64,000 bases of DNA. Source: Actinokineospora inagensis DSM 44258. GTDB taxonomy: Bacteria; Actinomycetota; Actinomycetes; Mycobacteriales; Pseudonocardiaceae. Both the position numbers and the translations under genes were made by a program. Location: the NCBI RefSeq assembly GCF_000482865.1, contig NZ_AXWW01000015.1, forward strand, positions 78,732-142,731. Direction: 5' to 3'. The first letter of the stretch is position 1; every line of letters begins with the position of its first letter. The notes beneath the pieces were generated by a model that was not told the origin of the DNA, ran no database searches, and saw only the letters and a list, made by a program, of their open reading frames with translations. This document shows positions 32,291-44,600 of this stretch, piece after piece.

Positions 32291-34570
32291 ATGGCCGACC
32301 CCACGATCCCCGCCACCGGGGACTTCACCACCGCCAGCTACGAGCAGATCCTTTTCGCGATCACCGGCCTGGGCAGCGACCTCATGGGCATGCTCGACAG
32401 CGGTGGCGGGATCGGGGAGTCGCCCAACACGTGGTTCACCTTCACCCCGCCCGGCTCGGCGGCGAACTCCATCTCTTACCACGCCTGGGACAAGTACTAC
32501 TTCGGCGCGGACTTCAACATGGCCGCGTTCAACTCGTGGTACGCGGCGTGGCACGCGATCGACGACGCGGTGACCCAGGCGTGGTACGGCAAGTCCGGCC
32601 TGATGGACGTGCAGTTGCTGCGCGACTCCAAGACCGTCACCGACAACTACCTGACGTTCCTGACCGAGAGCCTTAACACCACGAAGTCCTGGGGGGACAG
32701 CCTCGACAGCGACGACAGCGCGTTCAAGGGAAAGGCCGCCTTCGCGATCCAGGTGAACCTGCGCAGGCTCGCGTTCACGTTCAACGACCTGCACGACCAG
32801 ATCACCCTGGACCGCACCCCGTCCACCCCCACCGGCATCGACGACGCGGCCACCGCGCTGTCCACCTTCGGCAAGAACATGTGGCAGATCTGGTCCGACA
32901 GCCGCGACTTCCTGCTCAACGCGCCGATGAACACCGCGAACACCTTCGTCGCCAACGTCATCGCGCACATCAAGCACCAGGGCCTGGATGTCAGCACCAA
33001 GGGCATGGAGAGCTGGGGCGAGCCGTCGTACCTGCTCGACCAGTGGAGCGCCAAGGACCGCGGCAAGGCCGAGCAGTACATCCGCGACTCGATGGCGCTC
33101 TACGCGTCCAACCGGGTCACCCCGCCCGCCATGCCCACCGGGTTCCCCGTCGTGGACGGCGACCTGACCCGGGCCGAGACCTGGAACGCGGCGAACAACT
33201 CGATCAGCGAGGTCGCCCGGGTCGAGCTGCGCAAGATGGCCGTCAAGGCCCGTACCGAGCTCGCCACCCTGGAGGCCGCCTACCGCAAGGCCGGCCGCAG
33301 CCTCGGCGACCTGAAGACCAACCAGCCGCCGACGATCGGCAGCCCGCCGCCGGACCCCAACACCAACCCCAACGGTCCCGGCAGCGGCGACCCCAACATC
33401 CCGCCCCCGCCGAACGGGGACACCAACGTCCCACCGCCGCCCAACGGCGACACGAACGTGCCCCCGCCGCCGAACGGCGGGATCGACGGCCCCGGCGGTC
33501 CCAACCCGAACGACTTCCCCAACGGCTCCGGGTCCGGCAGCGGCCTGCCCGACGGGTTCAGCAACCTGTCCAACGACCCCAGCAAACTCGGCGATCCGCC
33601 CAACGGCGGCACCAACTTCCCCGGTCTCAACGACGCGTTGAACCCCAACGGCGGTACCAACGGCGGGGGCCTGCCCGGCGGCGGCGACGGCGGAACGGGT
33701 CTGCCCTTCCTGCCGAACCTGCCCAACGGCGGCAAGAACAGCAACGGTGGTGCCAACGGCGGCACGAACCTGCCCAACCTCCCGAACGTCGAGAACCCCG
33801 GCGACGGTCACATCGGCGACGACGGGTGGGAACCGAACCAGCCGAACGGTTCCACGCACCTGCCCGGCGGCACGAACCTGCCCGGGTCGAACGGCGGCGT
33901 GCCCGGGTTCCCCGGCGGTGCCCCGGGCGGCCCCGCCAACGGCGGGATCGGTCTTGGCCCCGGTTCCCTCCCCGGTACCGGCCCGGTCACGGGGCTCAAT
34001 GGCATCGGCGGCCTGCCCGGCGCGGACGGCTCCATCGGCGGCGCGGGCGGCGGCCTCGACTCGTGGGGCGCGGCAGGCGGCGGTGCCGGGGTCGGCGCGG
34101 ACGGTTCGTTCGGCGCGGGTGGCGGCTTCGGTGCGAACGGCGGTGCGGGCACGGGTGCCGGTTCGCCGTTCGGGACCGGGTCGGAGACCGGTTGGTCGGA
34201 CTGGTCCGGCCACGGGTCGGACGGCGCCAACGCCGCCGGTGGGCCCGGTGGCGCCGGTGCCGAGCACGACCAGCGCGGCGGCATGCCGTTCTTCCCGCCG
34301 ATGATGGGTGGGATGGGCGGCATGGGTGGCCGCGGCAGCGAGGAGAAGGAACGCGAGCGCACCACCTGGCTCTCGGAGGACGAGAAGATCTGGGGCACCG
34401 ACACGGAGATCGGTTTCGGCGTCATCGGCCGACCCGACTCCGGCGCCCCGGAGATCGACGAGCCGCTGGTCACCACGCACGTCCACCTCCGGTCGACCAC
34501 GTCGAGCACCCGCCAGGTCGAGCGCGAGACCCGCCAAGAGGCCGAGGGCACCGCGACCGCCAACGGCTGA
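32291..34570 (+). CDS. Large PPE/EspB-like type VII secretion substrate
   Basis: A 759-aa protein. Residues 1-345 are helical (SYEQILFAITGLGSDLMGMLD ... SISEVARVELRKMAVKARTELATLEAAYRKAG). Then comes a low-complexity region of about 330 residues rich in Asn, Gly and Pro, with units such as NGDTNVPPPP (33400-33480) and poly-Gly stretches. The C-terminal 90 residues contain TTWLSEDEKIWGTD followed by GFGVIGRPD, a closing motif I know from other actinobacterial ESX substrates. It probably forms an extracellular helical scaffold with a flexible linker. Its gene follows the small partner gene by 87 bp. Confidence 0.8.
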   Translation: MADPTIPATGDFTTASYEQILFAITGLGSDLMGMLDSGGGIGESPNTWFTFTPPGSAANSISYHAWDKYYFGADFNMAAFNSWYAAWHAIDDAVTQAWYGKSGLMDVQLLRDSKTVTDNYLTFLTESLNTTKSWGDSLDSDDSAFKGKAAFAIQVNLRRLAFTFNDLHDQITLDRTPSTPTGIDDAATALSTFGKNMWQIWSDSRDFLLNAPMNTANTFVANVIAHIKHQGLDVSTKGMESWGEPSYLLDQWSAKDRGKAEQYIRDSMALYASNRVTPPAMPTGFPVVDGDLTRAETWNAANNSISEVARVELRKMAVKARTELATLEAAYRKAGRSLGDLKTNQPPTIGSPPPDPNTNPNGPGSGDPNIPPPPNGDTNVPPPPNGDTNVPPPPNGGIDGPGGPNPNDFPNGSGSGSGLPDGFSNLSNDPSKLGDPPNGGTNFPGLNDALNPNGGTNGGGLPGGGDGGTGLPFLPNLPNGGKNSNGGANGGTNLPNLPNVENPGDGHIGDDGWEPNQPNGSTHLPGGTNLPGSNGGVPGFPGGAPGGPANGGIGLGPGSLPGTGPVTGLNGIGGLPGADGSIGGAGGGLDSWGAAGGGAGVGADGSFGAGGGFGANGGAGTGAGSPFGTGSETGWSDWSGHGSDGANAAGGPGGAGAEHDQRGGMPFFPPMMGGMGGMGGRGSEEKERERTTWLSEDEKIWGTDTEIGFGVIGRPDSGAPEIDEPLVTTHVHLRSTTSSTRQVERETRQEAEGTATANG

Positions 34571-34729
34571 TGGCAGCACGGCCGCCCGGGATTTCCCGGG
34601 CGGCCGTGAACCCTGCCCCGTCCCCTGATCGTGTGATGTGTGTGCCCGCCCGTCCGGGGCGGGGCTCTGTTTCAGCGCGACCGGGCACAGCCCCGGCAAC
34701 CCAATCCCGGCACCCGAGAGGACGAGACC

Positions 34730-35137
34730 GTGTCCACGCCACTGCACAACGAGTTGGCCGCCGCCGTGGCCGAACTGCGCGAGCAACAGGAGAAGATCAA
34801 CGCCGCGGTCGCCAAGGTCGCCGCGGCCACCACCACCCTGGCCACCGAGGACCACATGGTCGAGGCCACCGTGGACGGTCAGGGCAAGCTCACCGGCCTC
34901 AAGTTCCACGGCCGCCGCTGGCGCGACCTCGCCCCCGCCGAACTGGCCACCCGCCTGGTCGAGCTGATCGGCAAGGCCCAGGACCAGTCCGCGCGGACGA
35001 CGGCCACCCTGTTCGCCGAGATCATGCCCGCCGGTGCGGGCGTGCCCGACCTGGCCACCCTGTCCGACCCGGACGCCCTCACCGCCGAGATCGACGCCAT
35101 GATCAACGCCGTTGTCCGCGAGGAGACCAGCCGATGA
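34730..35137 (+). CDS. YbaB/EbfC-like DNA-binding or chaperone-type protein
   Basis: A 135-aa protein from GTG 34730. The helix-strand pattern (LHNELAAAVAELREQQEKINAAVAKVAAATTTLATEDHMVEATVDGQGKLTGLKFHGRRWRDLAPAELATRLVELIGKAQ) is that of the YbaB fold: a long helix, then a beta hairpin with GxLTGLxF, then a second helix. Actinobacterial ESX loci often carry YbaB-like genes; their role there is unclear. The stop overlaps the next start (ATGA). Confidence 0.8.
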   Translation: MSTPLHNELAAAVAELREQQEKINAAVAKVAAATTTLATEDHMVEATVDGQGKLTGLKFHGRRWRDLAPAELATRLVELIGKAQDQSARTTATLFAEIMPAGAGVPDLATLSDPDALTAEIDAMINAVVREETSR

Positions 35138-35439
35138 GCCACCTGTCGGTCGACCCGGAGAAGCTCCGCCTCGGCGGCGTCAACATCGACCACACGGTCG
35201 ACCTGGCCGTGGAGATCTGCAACGACCTCTACCTCGCCACCGACCAGAACCGCGGCGCGGGCGGCACCGGCGAGATGGGCAAGAAGTTCGACTCCGGCTA
35301 CCGCCCCGGCGAGCAGGAGGCCCTGAAGTTCCTGCGCCTCATGCAGAAGACCATCGGCGAGGCCAGCGCCCGCACCATCAAGACCGCGGGCGTCTTCACC
35401 GAGACCAACGAGGACGCGGACAGCACGGTCCGCCCTTGA
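35134..35439 (+). CDS. Small WXG100-like protein
   Basis: A 101-aa protein, ATG 35134 within an ATGA overlap with the YbaB-like gene. It is helical, Cys-poor (one Cys) and of WXG100 size: LSVDPEKLRLGGVNIDHTVDLAVEICNDLYLATDQ ... YRPGEQEALKFLRLMQKTIGEASARTIKTAGVFTETNEDAD. The central W is absent; a Gly-rich turn (GAGGTGEMG) stands in its place. It may help export the giant effector encoded 222 bp downstream. Confidence 0.7.
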   Translation: MSHLSVDPEKLRLGGVNIDHTVDLAVEICNDLYLATDQNRGAGGTGEMGKKFDSGYRPGEQEALKFLRLMQKTIGEASARTIKTAGVFTETNEDADSTVRP

Positions 35440-35481
35440 CGTCCTGACAAGACGATGTCCTGACAAGACTTCCGAGTACCC

Positions 35482-35558
35482 GAGGGGAGGGTCGACCGAC
35501 GGCCTTGGTGCTGCCGGACAAGAGTGGACGGCTGTTGTTGATGATGGCGGGCCGCTGA
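35482..35558 (+). pseudogene. Vestigial second copy of the giant effector's start region
   Basis: GAGGGGAGGG at 35482 and the following bases match the ribosome-binding site and start of the giant gene at 35645 almost base for base. The equivalent start codon is ACG (35499). The next codons read ALVLPDKSGRLLLMMAGR before a TGA, against AMTVPDEVRGLFLVLTGD in the intact gene. A second short open stretch (35560-35637) ends just before the intact copy. This is a decayed duplicate of the 5' end. Confidence 0.6.
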
Positions 35559-35661
35559 GCGGCGAAATGCCGCAGTGGACGCCTGTGCGGTTGTTCGGCG
35601 AGCTGGGTGGTTTCGATTCTGGTGCGAGTTCACAGTGAGTGCGTGAGGGGAGGGTTGACCG

Positions 35662-38600
35662 ATGGCGATGACGGTGCCGGACGAGGTCCGCGGGCTGTTC
35701 CTGGTGCTGACCGGCGATGAGTGGCCGGATGCCAACGAGGACAAGCTGCGTGCGCTGGCGGACGCGTGGGACCGGGCGGCGGACCGGCTCAGCGGCGAGT
35801 TGGCGCCGGAGTTGCGCACGGCGGTCAACGCGATCCGCTCGACCTTCCGGGGTGCCGCGGAACTGGCGTTCGCCAACCGGATGGCGCCGTTCGTCGAGGG
35901 CGGGGACAACTACATCGCGGTGGCGGACCAGCAGTTCAAGGTACTCGCGAAGTTCCTGCGCGACCTGGCGCTGGAGGTCGAGTACACCAAGCTGGTCTCC
36001 ATCCTCTCGATCATCGCCCTGATCGCGGAGATCGCCTGGGCCATCGCGAACGCCTTCTTCACCGCGGGCGCCAGCATGGCCTGGCTGGCGGCGCGGATGG
36101 CGATCGTGCGGTTCCTGCTCAAGTCGCTGCTGGGCAGGCTGCTGCTCAAGGTCATCCAGGCCGAGGTCATCGGCATCGCCTTCCAGTTGATCATCGACAT
36201 CGCGGCGCAGCTCATCCAGTTCGCCATGGGCACCCGGCACGAGTGGAACACCCAGTACACCGCCAGTGCCGCCGCCGTCGGTGCCCTCGGCGGCGCGCTC
36301 ACCCTGCCACTGGCGGGCATCGGCCACGTCATCTCGCACCTGACCACGCACGGCCTGGACTCCTGGCTCGGCAAGGTCGCCAAGAACAAGTTCGACTGGC
36401 ACCACGCCATCCCGGAGAACGTCGTCGAGATCGGCGTTGAGGCCTTCCACGAAACCCTCACCGAGGCCCTCTACAAGTACGCCACCGAGGGCGAGTTCGT
36501 GATGAACCCGTTCTCCGCCACCTCCGGCGCCATCTCCGGCGTGGGCGGCGTCGTCGGCGCCGCCATCGGCAACTCCGTCGCCACCTCCCTCGGCGTCGTC
36601 AAACCCCCCGCCCACACCCCGCAGTCCAAACCCACCACCCAGATCGACGGCACCCGCGGCCCCGCCCCCACCCCGCCCCCCACGACAACCACGACCACGA
36701 CCACAACCACTCCGATCCCCACCCCACCCGTGGTCGACCAGGTCACCGGCCCCAACGGCATCCCCACCCCGACCTCGTCGACCACCATCCCCACCCACAC
36801 CCCGACCACCACAACCACGTCCGCCACCACAACCACGTCCGCCACCACAACCACGTCGACCGGCACCACGTCCACCGGCACGTCTTCCACCAGCACGACG
36901 ACAAGCACCACGCCGTCCACCCACTCGACAACCACCACCTCGACGAGCGCCACCACGCCGTCCACCACCACGCCGTCCACCTCGACGCCGTCCACCACCA
37001 CGCCGTCCACCACCACGCCGTCCACCACCACGCCGTCCACCTCGACGACGAGCACCAGCCACTCCACCGTGCTTCCGTCGAGCACGAACACCCACACCCC
37101 CGGCCAATCCGGCCCGGTCACCACCACAACCCAGTCGTCCACCACGTCAACGTCATCGACGAGCCAGTCCACCCCTGGCCAGTCGAGCACCACCGGCGCC
37201 CAGTCGACCACCAGCAGGCCCACCCCCTCGACGACAAGCACCGGAACGAACACCACCAGCACGACGTCCACGACCACGAGCTCCACGCACACCACTCCGA
37301 CTGGGACGAGCTCCAACCCAGCCACCAGCGCCACCACAACCTCCAGTACCGCCAACTCCACCACGTCTTCAACTACCGCGTCTTCAAGCACCACCTCTTC
37401 AACCAGCACCAGTTCGACCACCACGAACTCGAACAGCACGAACTCGAACACCGGCTCGCAGACCGCCACCACCAAGTCCCCGGCCACCCAGGCTCAGACC
37501 AGCACGACTCAGACCAGCACGACTCAATCCGGCACGACTCAGTCCAGTTCAACGCAGTCCAGCTCAACGCAATCGAGCACGACCCAGTCCGGCTCGACCC
37601 AGTCGAACACCACCCAGTCGAACACCACCCAGTCGAACACCACCCAGTCGAACGCAGGCCAGGCCAAGACCACCGAGACGACCACCGGTCAGGGCAAGCA
37701 GAACCCGAGCACCACCGTCGCCAGCACGACCGCCCCCAAGTCGCCGACCTCCACACCGAATCCCGTCACCGCCACCGCGACCGCCGGGCAATCGCAGACC
37801 GCGAAGACCCCCGCCGCGCCCACCGAGTCCGCCCGACCCACCACGACCACCAGACCGACCACGACCACCGGCTCCACCAAGGTCACCAGGCCACAAGAGT
37901 CCACAAAGGTCTCGAAGCCCGCGACGACCTCCACCACCGAGGCCCCCAACCAGGTCGCGAAACCGGTCAAGCCCCAGCAGGCCACCGCCACGGCCACCGT
38001 CGGTGTCACCCCGGCGAAACGACCCCGCCGCGAAGGGCCCGCTGTCCCGCCGAAGGCGAAGAAGACCGGCGAGCGGTTCACCGACTTCCGCCGGTGGGTC
38101 GGCGGTATCAACAACGCCAAGGGAACCGTCAACTGCGTCAACGCGGCCGTGGCGTTCCACGAGACCTGGCGTGGCAACCCGAGCAGCGCCGGTCCGGATC
38201 GAGCGGGCACCGCGCACGCCAGTGAGCGCACCGGGTACGCGCCGCAGTTCCTCGGGGAGGGCAGGCGTGCGGTCAACGAGGTCGTCAAGCGCGTTCGCGC
38301 GGGTGGGCACGGGTCGGACGCGATCGTGTTCACCACGCCGCCGGGCGCCAAGGACGGGCACGCCTGGAACGTGGTGAACCACAACGGCGAGGTGTTCCAC
38401 GTGGACGCCCAGGACGGGACGTGGTCGACCGACATCCCGCCGTCGGGCAAGGTGTGGGCGATCGTGCAGGACCCGCAGGGCTCCTTCATCGACGGCACCA
38501 CCGTCGACAACTACGGCAGCACGGGTCCGCAGGCGATCGGTGACTCATTCGGTGTCCGACCGCCCAACAACATCGTCGCTGTCGCGCAGCAGGGTGTCCG

Positions 38601-41600
38601 CGACGCGCAGGGGCATGTGGACACCGCGGCCGATCAGGTGCGGCGGGCCGAGTTGTCCCAGCGGTCGGCGCGGGCGCAGGAGTTCGCGGCGGAGGAGTCG
38701 AACCGGCAGGCGCAGGCCGCCGTCGTCCCGGCGAACACGGCCGCGGCGCCGGTGATGCAGCAGTTGAACCACGTGCGCAACCAGATCAACACCGCGATCG
38801 GCACGTTGACCAACCAGATCAACGCCGAGGGCTTGCTGCAGAACCAGGTCGACACCGCCGACGACGCCGAGGCCGACGCCCGCGACGACGTGCGAGACGC
38901 ACAGCAGGTCCTCGACAACGCCGCCCCCGACGACGTGGCCAACGCCCGGCGCGCACGGGACGGAAGGCAGGCCGCGCTCGACACCCTCGTCACCAACCAC
39001 GGGCCGCTCCGCCTCCAACTGCAGACGGCCACGCAGACCCGCCAGGCCACCCAGGTCACCATCGCGAACCTGCGCGTCCAGGAGGGCGCCGCGCACGCCG
39101 CCGCGCGTGGACCGCACGCGTCGGCCACCCGGGCGCTGACCAACGCCAACACCGCGAACACCCAACTGCAGAACGCCACCCAGGCGGCCACCGACACCGC
39201 CACCCAGGTGCAGACCGCGCGGACCCAGCGGCAGAACGCGGCGACCGAGCACGCCACCGTCACCCGGCTCGCCCAGGAGATCCAGCACCACTCCGGGTTG
39301 GAGACCGCCGCGCACAACACCGCCGTGCTGTCGAACGCGGCCGCGACGAACGAGGAGAACCGGGCCACCGGGCTCGAACAGCAGGTCCAGCAGCTCGACC
39401 GGCAAATCGGCACGCTGCAGGACCAGGTCAACACCAACACCCTCGAGGTGGCCCGGCAGCGGCGCGAGGTCGCCGAGGCCCGCGCCGAGCTCGCGCGCCA
39501 ACACGCCGCCAGCCAGGCCGCAGGCCAGGGCACCAGCCAGGCAGGTGCCAACCAAGCGGCCGCCACCCCGGCCCCGCAGACCACCCCGGCGATCACCCAG
39601 CAGGAAGCCGCGATCACCCGGCTGGAACAGCAGATCACCCAGGACCAGGCCCAGATCGTCACCCTCACCGGCCAGCGCAACACGACCAACGGCCAGGCGG
39701 GCACGGCCCGCACCCAGGCCACCCGGTTGCGCACCCAGGCCGACCTCGACCAGCAGGCCGCCGACGCCGCCGCCGACGAGGTCAACAACCGGCACACCGA
39801 GCTCACCACCGCGCTCGGCCGCGCCCAGCAGGCCGCCCAGAACGCCACCGCCGCCGCCCAGACCGCCGCGACCCGGGCCAGGGACACCGCCACCGCGGCC
39901 ACCGCGGTCAAGAACGCGGCCAAGCAGGGCAACGTCGAGCGCGGGCTCACCATGCTCGGCGACGGCCCGTTCGCCGACCGGATCGTCGTCGAGGAACTGG
40001 GCGACACCACCGGCGTGGTGAACTCCGTGGCCGGTCTGTTCGGCGACCACCCCGGCGTCGCGAACCAGGCCGGTCGGACCGCGGCGACCGCCGTGGAGCG
40101 GCACCTGACCGAGATCATCAACCACGGCCACGAGATCACCGTGGACCTGCCCAACGGCAACCAGGCGCGGGTGCTGCTCACCGGCAGGCCCAAGCGCCCC
40201 GAGGACACCCGGGGCTCGTCGACCGTCAACGCGGTGCCCAACGCGCACCCGGACATCGTCAAGACCACCCGCGACGACCAGCACAACCCGGTCACCGTCA
40301 CCGGGTCCAGCAGCCTGCCCATCCGCATCCCGCTGATCTCGTTGGCCCCGATCGTCGACACAGTGCCGTTCCTGCGGCCGAACGCGTCGGTCGGGTTCAC
40401 CGCCCGCCGCAACCAGGGCGAGACGTCCAACAACTCCAGCAGGCCGGGTGTGCGGACCGGCGACCGGCCGTGGGTGAACGCCGACATCGAGATCGTCGCC
40501 ACCCGGATCGGCAACCCGAACCCGGCGACCAGCACGGTCCACGCGGGCATGCGGGTCCCGGCCGTCGTGCCCGCGGTGGCCAACGCGCAGCCGCTGCCCG
40601 TCAACGGCCGCGACCAGTTGACCTCGGACGCGACCCACGTGCCGGTTCCGTTCACCGACGCGGTCAACACCGCGCTGGGTGGACAGCACCGGGGCGACGT
40701 CACCGACCTGCTCAAGTCCCAGCAGGTGCGGCGGATGGCCAACAACGGCCAGGTCAACACGACCATCGGCGGCACCGGCGTCAACGTCACGGCCACCGGG
40801 GCACCGCAGGTCACCTTGGTCGGGCCGTCCAACCGGGTCGACGAGCAGCGCACCGCGCACGTCCCGTCGTCGGTGGTCACCAAGGGCAGTGACGTCACCG
40901 CGGGACTGGGCATGGCGGCGGGCATGGACACCGGCACCCTGCAGTGGTTCGTCGGCCTGTTCAGCGACTTCTCCAGTTCCCGCAACGGCGGCTACAACCG
41001 GGGCAACGAGTCCGCCGTCGAGCGCAACGCCACCCAGGCCGAGCTGGTCTACCGGATCACCCGGCCGCTGCAGGTCACCGTGGCGGGTCAGCCGCCGACC
41101 AACGGCACCATCACCGAGCTGGTCACCGTCCCGGTGGACGTGGCGCGGAACCTGAACCTGGACATCCCGCAGCAACTGGACCCGACCGCGGTACAGCCCC
41201 GGCCGCCGGGCAACCAGCCGTACATGATCGGCACCGACGACATCACCGCCGTGCCCGGCAAGGCGCAGGTGCTGACCTTCATCAACACCGGTCTGGACGC
41301 GACCGGGCAGGCCGCGGTGAACGAGAAGTTCGACACCGACCCCAAGACCGTTACCGCGATCTTCAACGCCATGCACGGCGGCGAGGAGGTCACCTGGGTC
41401 GAGGGGGGGCAACTGCACAAGCTGGACATCTACGTCAAGATCCGCCCGCCCGCCAACACCTTCGCCTCCGGCCAGGCCAAGGCGACCGTGCAGGACCACG
41501 TCACCTCGCAGCGCAGGCGCACCGACCAGATCGGCCGTACCGCGCGGCTCGGCGTCGGCGGCGAGGTCCGCCCCACCTTCGGCGACCGGCCACCGGCGAG

Positions 41601-44600
41601 CGAGCACCCCAAGGGCGGCGCGACGACCTCAACCGCTCTGCCCCGCGTCGTCGTGTCCGGCACTTACGAACGCACTCGGGCCTCCGCGGTCGGCACCAAC
41701 GGCCGCGACGGCCGCATCACCGCGTACGGCGGCGAGTACCGCGGCTTCGACGGCGACATGGAGGTCGTCGTCGTGCACCGGCAGACCCCGGTCCCCAACT
41801 GGTTCCGCCGGGTGTTCCTGGGCGGCCGGATGACCTTCGGCACGGCCTCGCCCGACCGGCTCAACGAGCCGACCAGCGCGGCGATCGACACCGCGCGGAC
41901 CATGAACACCAACCCGGTCAACACCCCCCAGTTGCGCAAGCAGACCGTGCCCGCCGCCGTCACCGTCTCCGCGCCGGTGGACAAGCTCGCCTGGTCCGAC
42001 CGGCCACCCGCGCCATCCACGATGAACGCTGGCCTCTACGTCGGCACCGCGCCCGCCATGGCCCACGGCACCGTCGTGGTGGACCCGGAGCTGTTCGGCG
42101 AGTTCGCGGGTGTCGAGCACGTGCGGGTCACCCCGAACAGCACCGAGGCCGTCAACATCGCGCTGGCCAAGAGCGTGCGGCAGATCCCCCCGCCCGGCGC
42201 GCCCGGTCGGCCGCCCGCGCCGGAACGCACATCCCCCGGGATGCTGAGCGGGACCTGGCCGTCCTGGGGCACCAGGACCGTCACCGAGTCCAACCGCGGT
42301 GGGGTGAACCAACGCCAGTTCAGCTACAAGCTCTCCACACTGACCAAACCCGGCACCACCGCGGGCGACGCGATCCGCGGGTTCGTCTCCCAGGCGGGCA
42401 GGCGCGGTCTGGCGGTGCTCGGCCTCAACGGCGAGCAGGGCGGCCCGCACAAGCTGTACGAGCCGGGGCGGCTCACCGACATGAACGGGTCGATCAGCGC
42501 CGCCGCCACCTACTCGTCCCCGCGCGTTGTCGACGTCCGCAAGGACGGCCAGTTGCAGCGGCGGCAGGACGGCGACCTGGTCGTGAACAACAACAAGCAG
42601 CGCCAGTTCGGCGTGGAGGCCGAACTGGCCGTCGACGTGCTGCCCCGGCGGCTGACCAAGTTCGGCAACCGGGTCCGGCTCGCCTTCGGCGGCAACCGGC
42701 GCGGCGGCCGGGCCAACATCGACGAGCTCACCCCGGGCGGCCGCCAGCTCTACAACTACAAGGGTCCGACGGTGTGGCTGACCATGGACGTCCGCTACAA
42801 CTACACGGGCAACCTGAACATCCGCAACAGCGTCAAGACCTCGACCGCCGACCCGGTGTCGGTCTTCGTCGACGAGCCGGACGGCATCCTCGTCCAGTTG
42901 CCCGCGCGGACCGCCGCGGAGATGTTCACCGCCAACGGTTTGCCGGTCCCGCCGGAGATCCAGGCCGTGCTGCCGCCCGCCCCGGCGCCCGCGCCGCCCG
43001 CGACCACGCAGACCCTGCTCAGCGACCCGGCCAACCCCGCGTACAACAACTACGTCTCGCACGGCACCACCACCGTGTTCAACTCCCGCCTGCACGGGAT
43101 CAACCCGCTGCAGGACGCGCGGACCCGGCTCACCACGATCGGTGTCACCGGCAAGTGGCAGGCCGACGTGATCGAGCGGATCACCGAACTGCTGTCCAGC
43201 CCGCGCGGTCACCTCTCGCTCAAGGACGTGCTCAGCGACACCGGGGTGATCTCCATCCCGAACAACGACCCGTTCTACGCCGACGTGGTCGACGTCCGGA
43301 TCGTCGCGACACCGACCCAGGCCGCCCCGGCGCACGCCGCGCGGCCCGCGCCGCAGAACACCCCGCTGACCCCGAACTCGCAGACCACCTACTCCTACAT
43401 CAACACCGTCGACTCCGTGCAGAAGACCAAGTCGCACGCCTACGCGGCCGGTATCCAGAACGACCTCATCATCCGCGAGGCCGCCCCGCGCGTCACCCAG
43501 CCCGACGGCAGTGTCGTCGTCCAACCGGGCTCGACGGCGGGCAACCTGGGTGCCCTGCTCGGTGTCGGCAAGCAGGTGTCGGAGTCGGAGACCCTGCCGG
43601 GCAGCACGCAGCTCAAACCCATGCGGCTGTTGACCTTCGACCAGCTCGACCGGTCCACCCACGACGTGACCTACTCGCTGGAGATCTCCCGCATCCGCAC
43701 CCCGATGCCCGCCCCGGACGCGTTGACCCTCACCGCGATCCGCCACTTCAACCGCGACGAGATCGCCACCGCCCCGGTCCACGCCTACGGTTCGGTCGAC
43801 CTGGTCGCCCCCAAGCCGCGGTCGTCACCGCCGATGAACGCCCCGGTCGCGCCCACCTTCGACGTGCTCACCACCAACCCGCTGAACCTGCCCGCCGCCG
43901 ACCCGAACCGGGTCAACCAGCGGGTGCTCGACCCGGACGGCATGTGGCACATCGAGTCCCTCGGGTCGTCGACGGCGAGGGCCATCCGGGACGCCGCCTA
44001 CGCCCAGGCCTCCGCGGCACCGGTCGCGGTGGGCAACAACGTGCCGCAGGGCAACTTCGTCAACGCCCGCAACAATCCCTCGACCTACACCAGCAAGGGC
44101 ACCACCTCCGAGTACGCCGTGCACACCCTCACCACCGGCACCGGTCTGCACAACGGCGGCTGGTCGATGTTCACCGGCGACTCGTACTCCACCAAGGGCA
44201 TCGTCGGCGCCAAGCACACCTTCCACGACGACCTGCTCGACGTCTCCGTGCAGGGCCGGTTCGTGCCGGGCTCGTTCACCCTGGTGCCGCTGAACAACCC
44301 GGGCAAGGTCGACCACGGCCGCGAGACCGAGGACATCACGCTCACCGGTTCCTCCCGCACCGTCACCTGGTCCCGGGGCGCCACCGCCGCCGGTCTGGGC
44401 GGCGGCACGGCGCGGCACCCGAGCGACACGCTCACACCGGGGCCGGTGAACCTGCAGACCACGCCGACCATGGGCGCGGAGAGCGCCACCGGCGTGCCGG
44501 AGGCCCAGACCAACGCGGTCTTCGACCTGACCGTGGTCGCCCAGGGCGGGCGGTCCTACCTGTTCGACGCCAACGCCGAGTTCTACGTGCAGACCACGCC

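Noticed and set aside
31637-34909. Minus-strand frame of 1090 codons across the ESX substrate genes
   Set aside because: It runs antisense to three coherent substrate genes with good ribosome-binding sites. Its Val/Gly/Arg-rich sequence has no recognisable domain.
36800-37660. Regular short repeats that might suggest a CRISPR array
   Set aside because: The repeats are codon-based Thr/Ser/Pro units without unique spacers of constant length. They are in frame within a protein linker.
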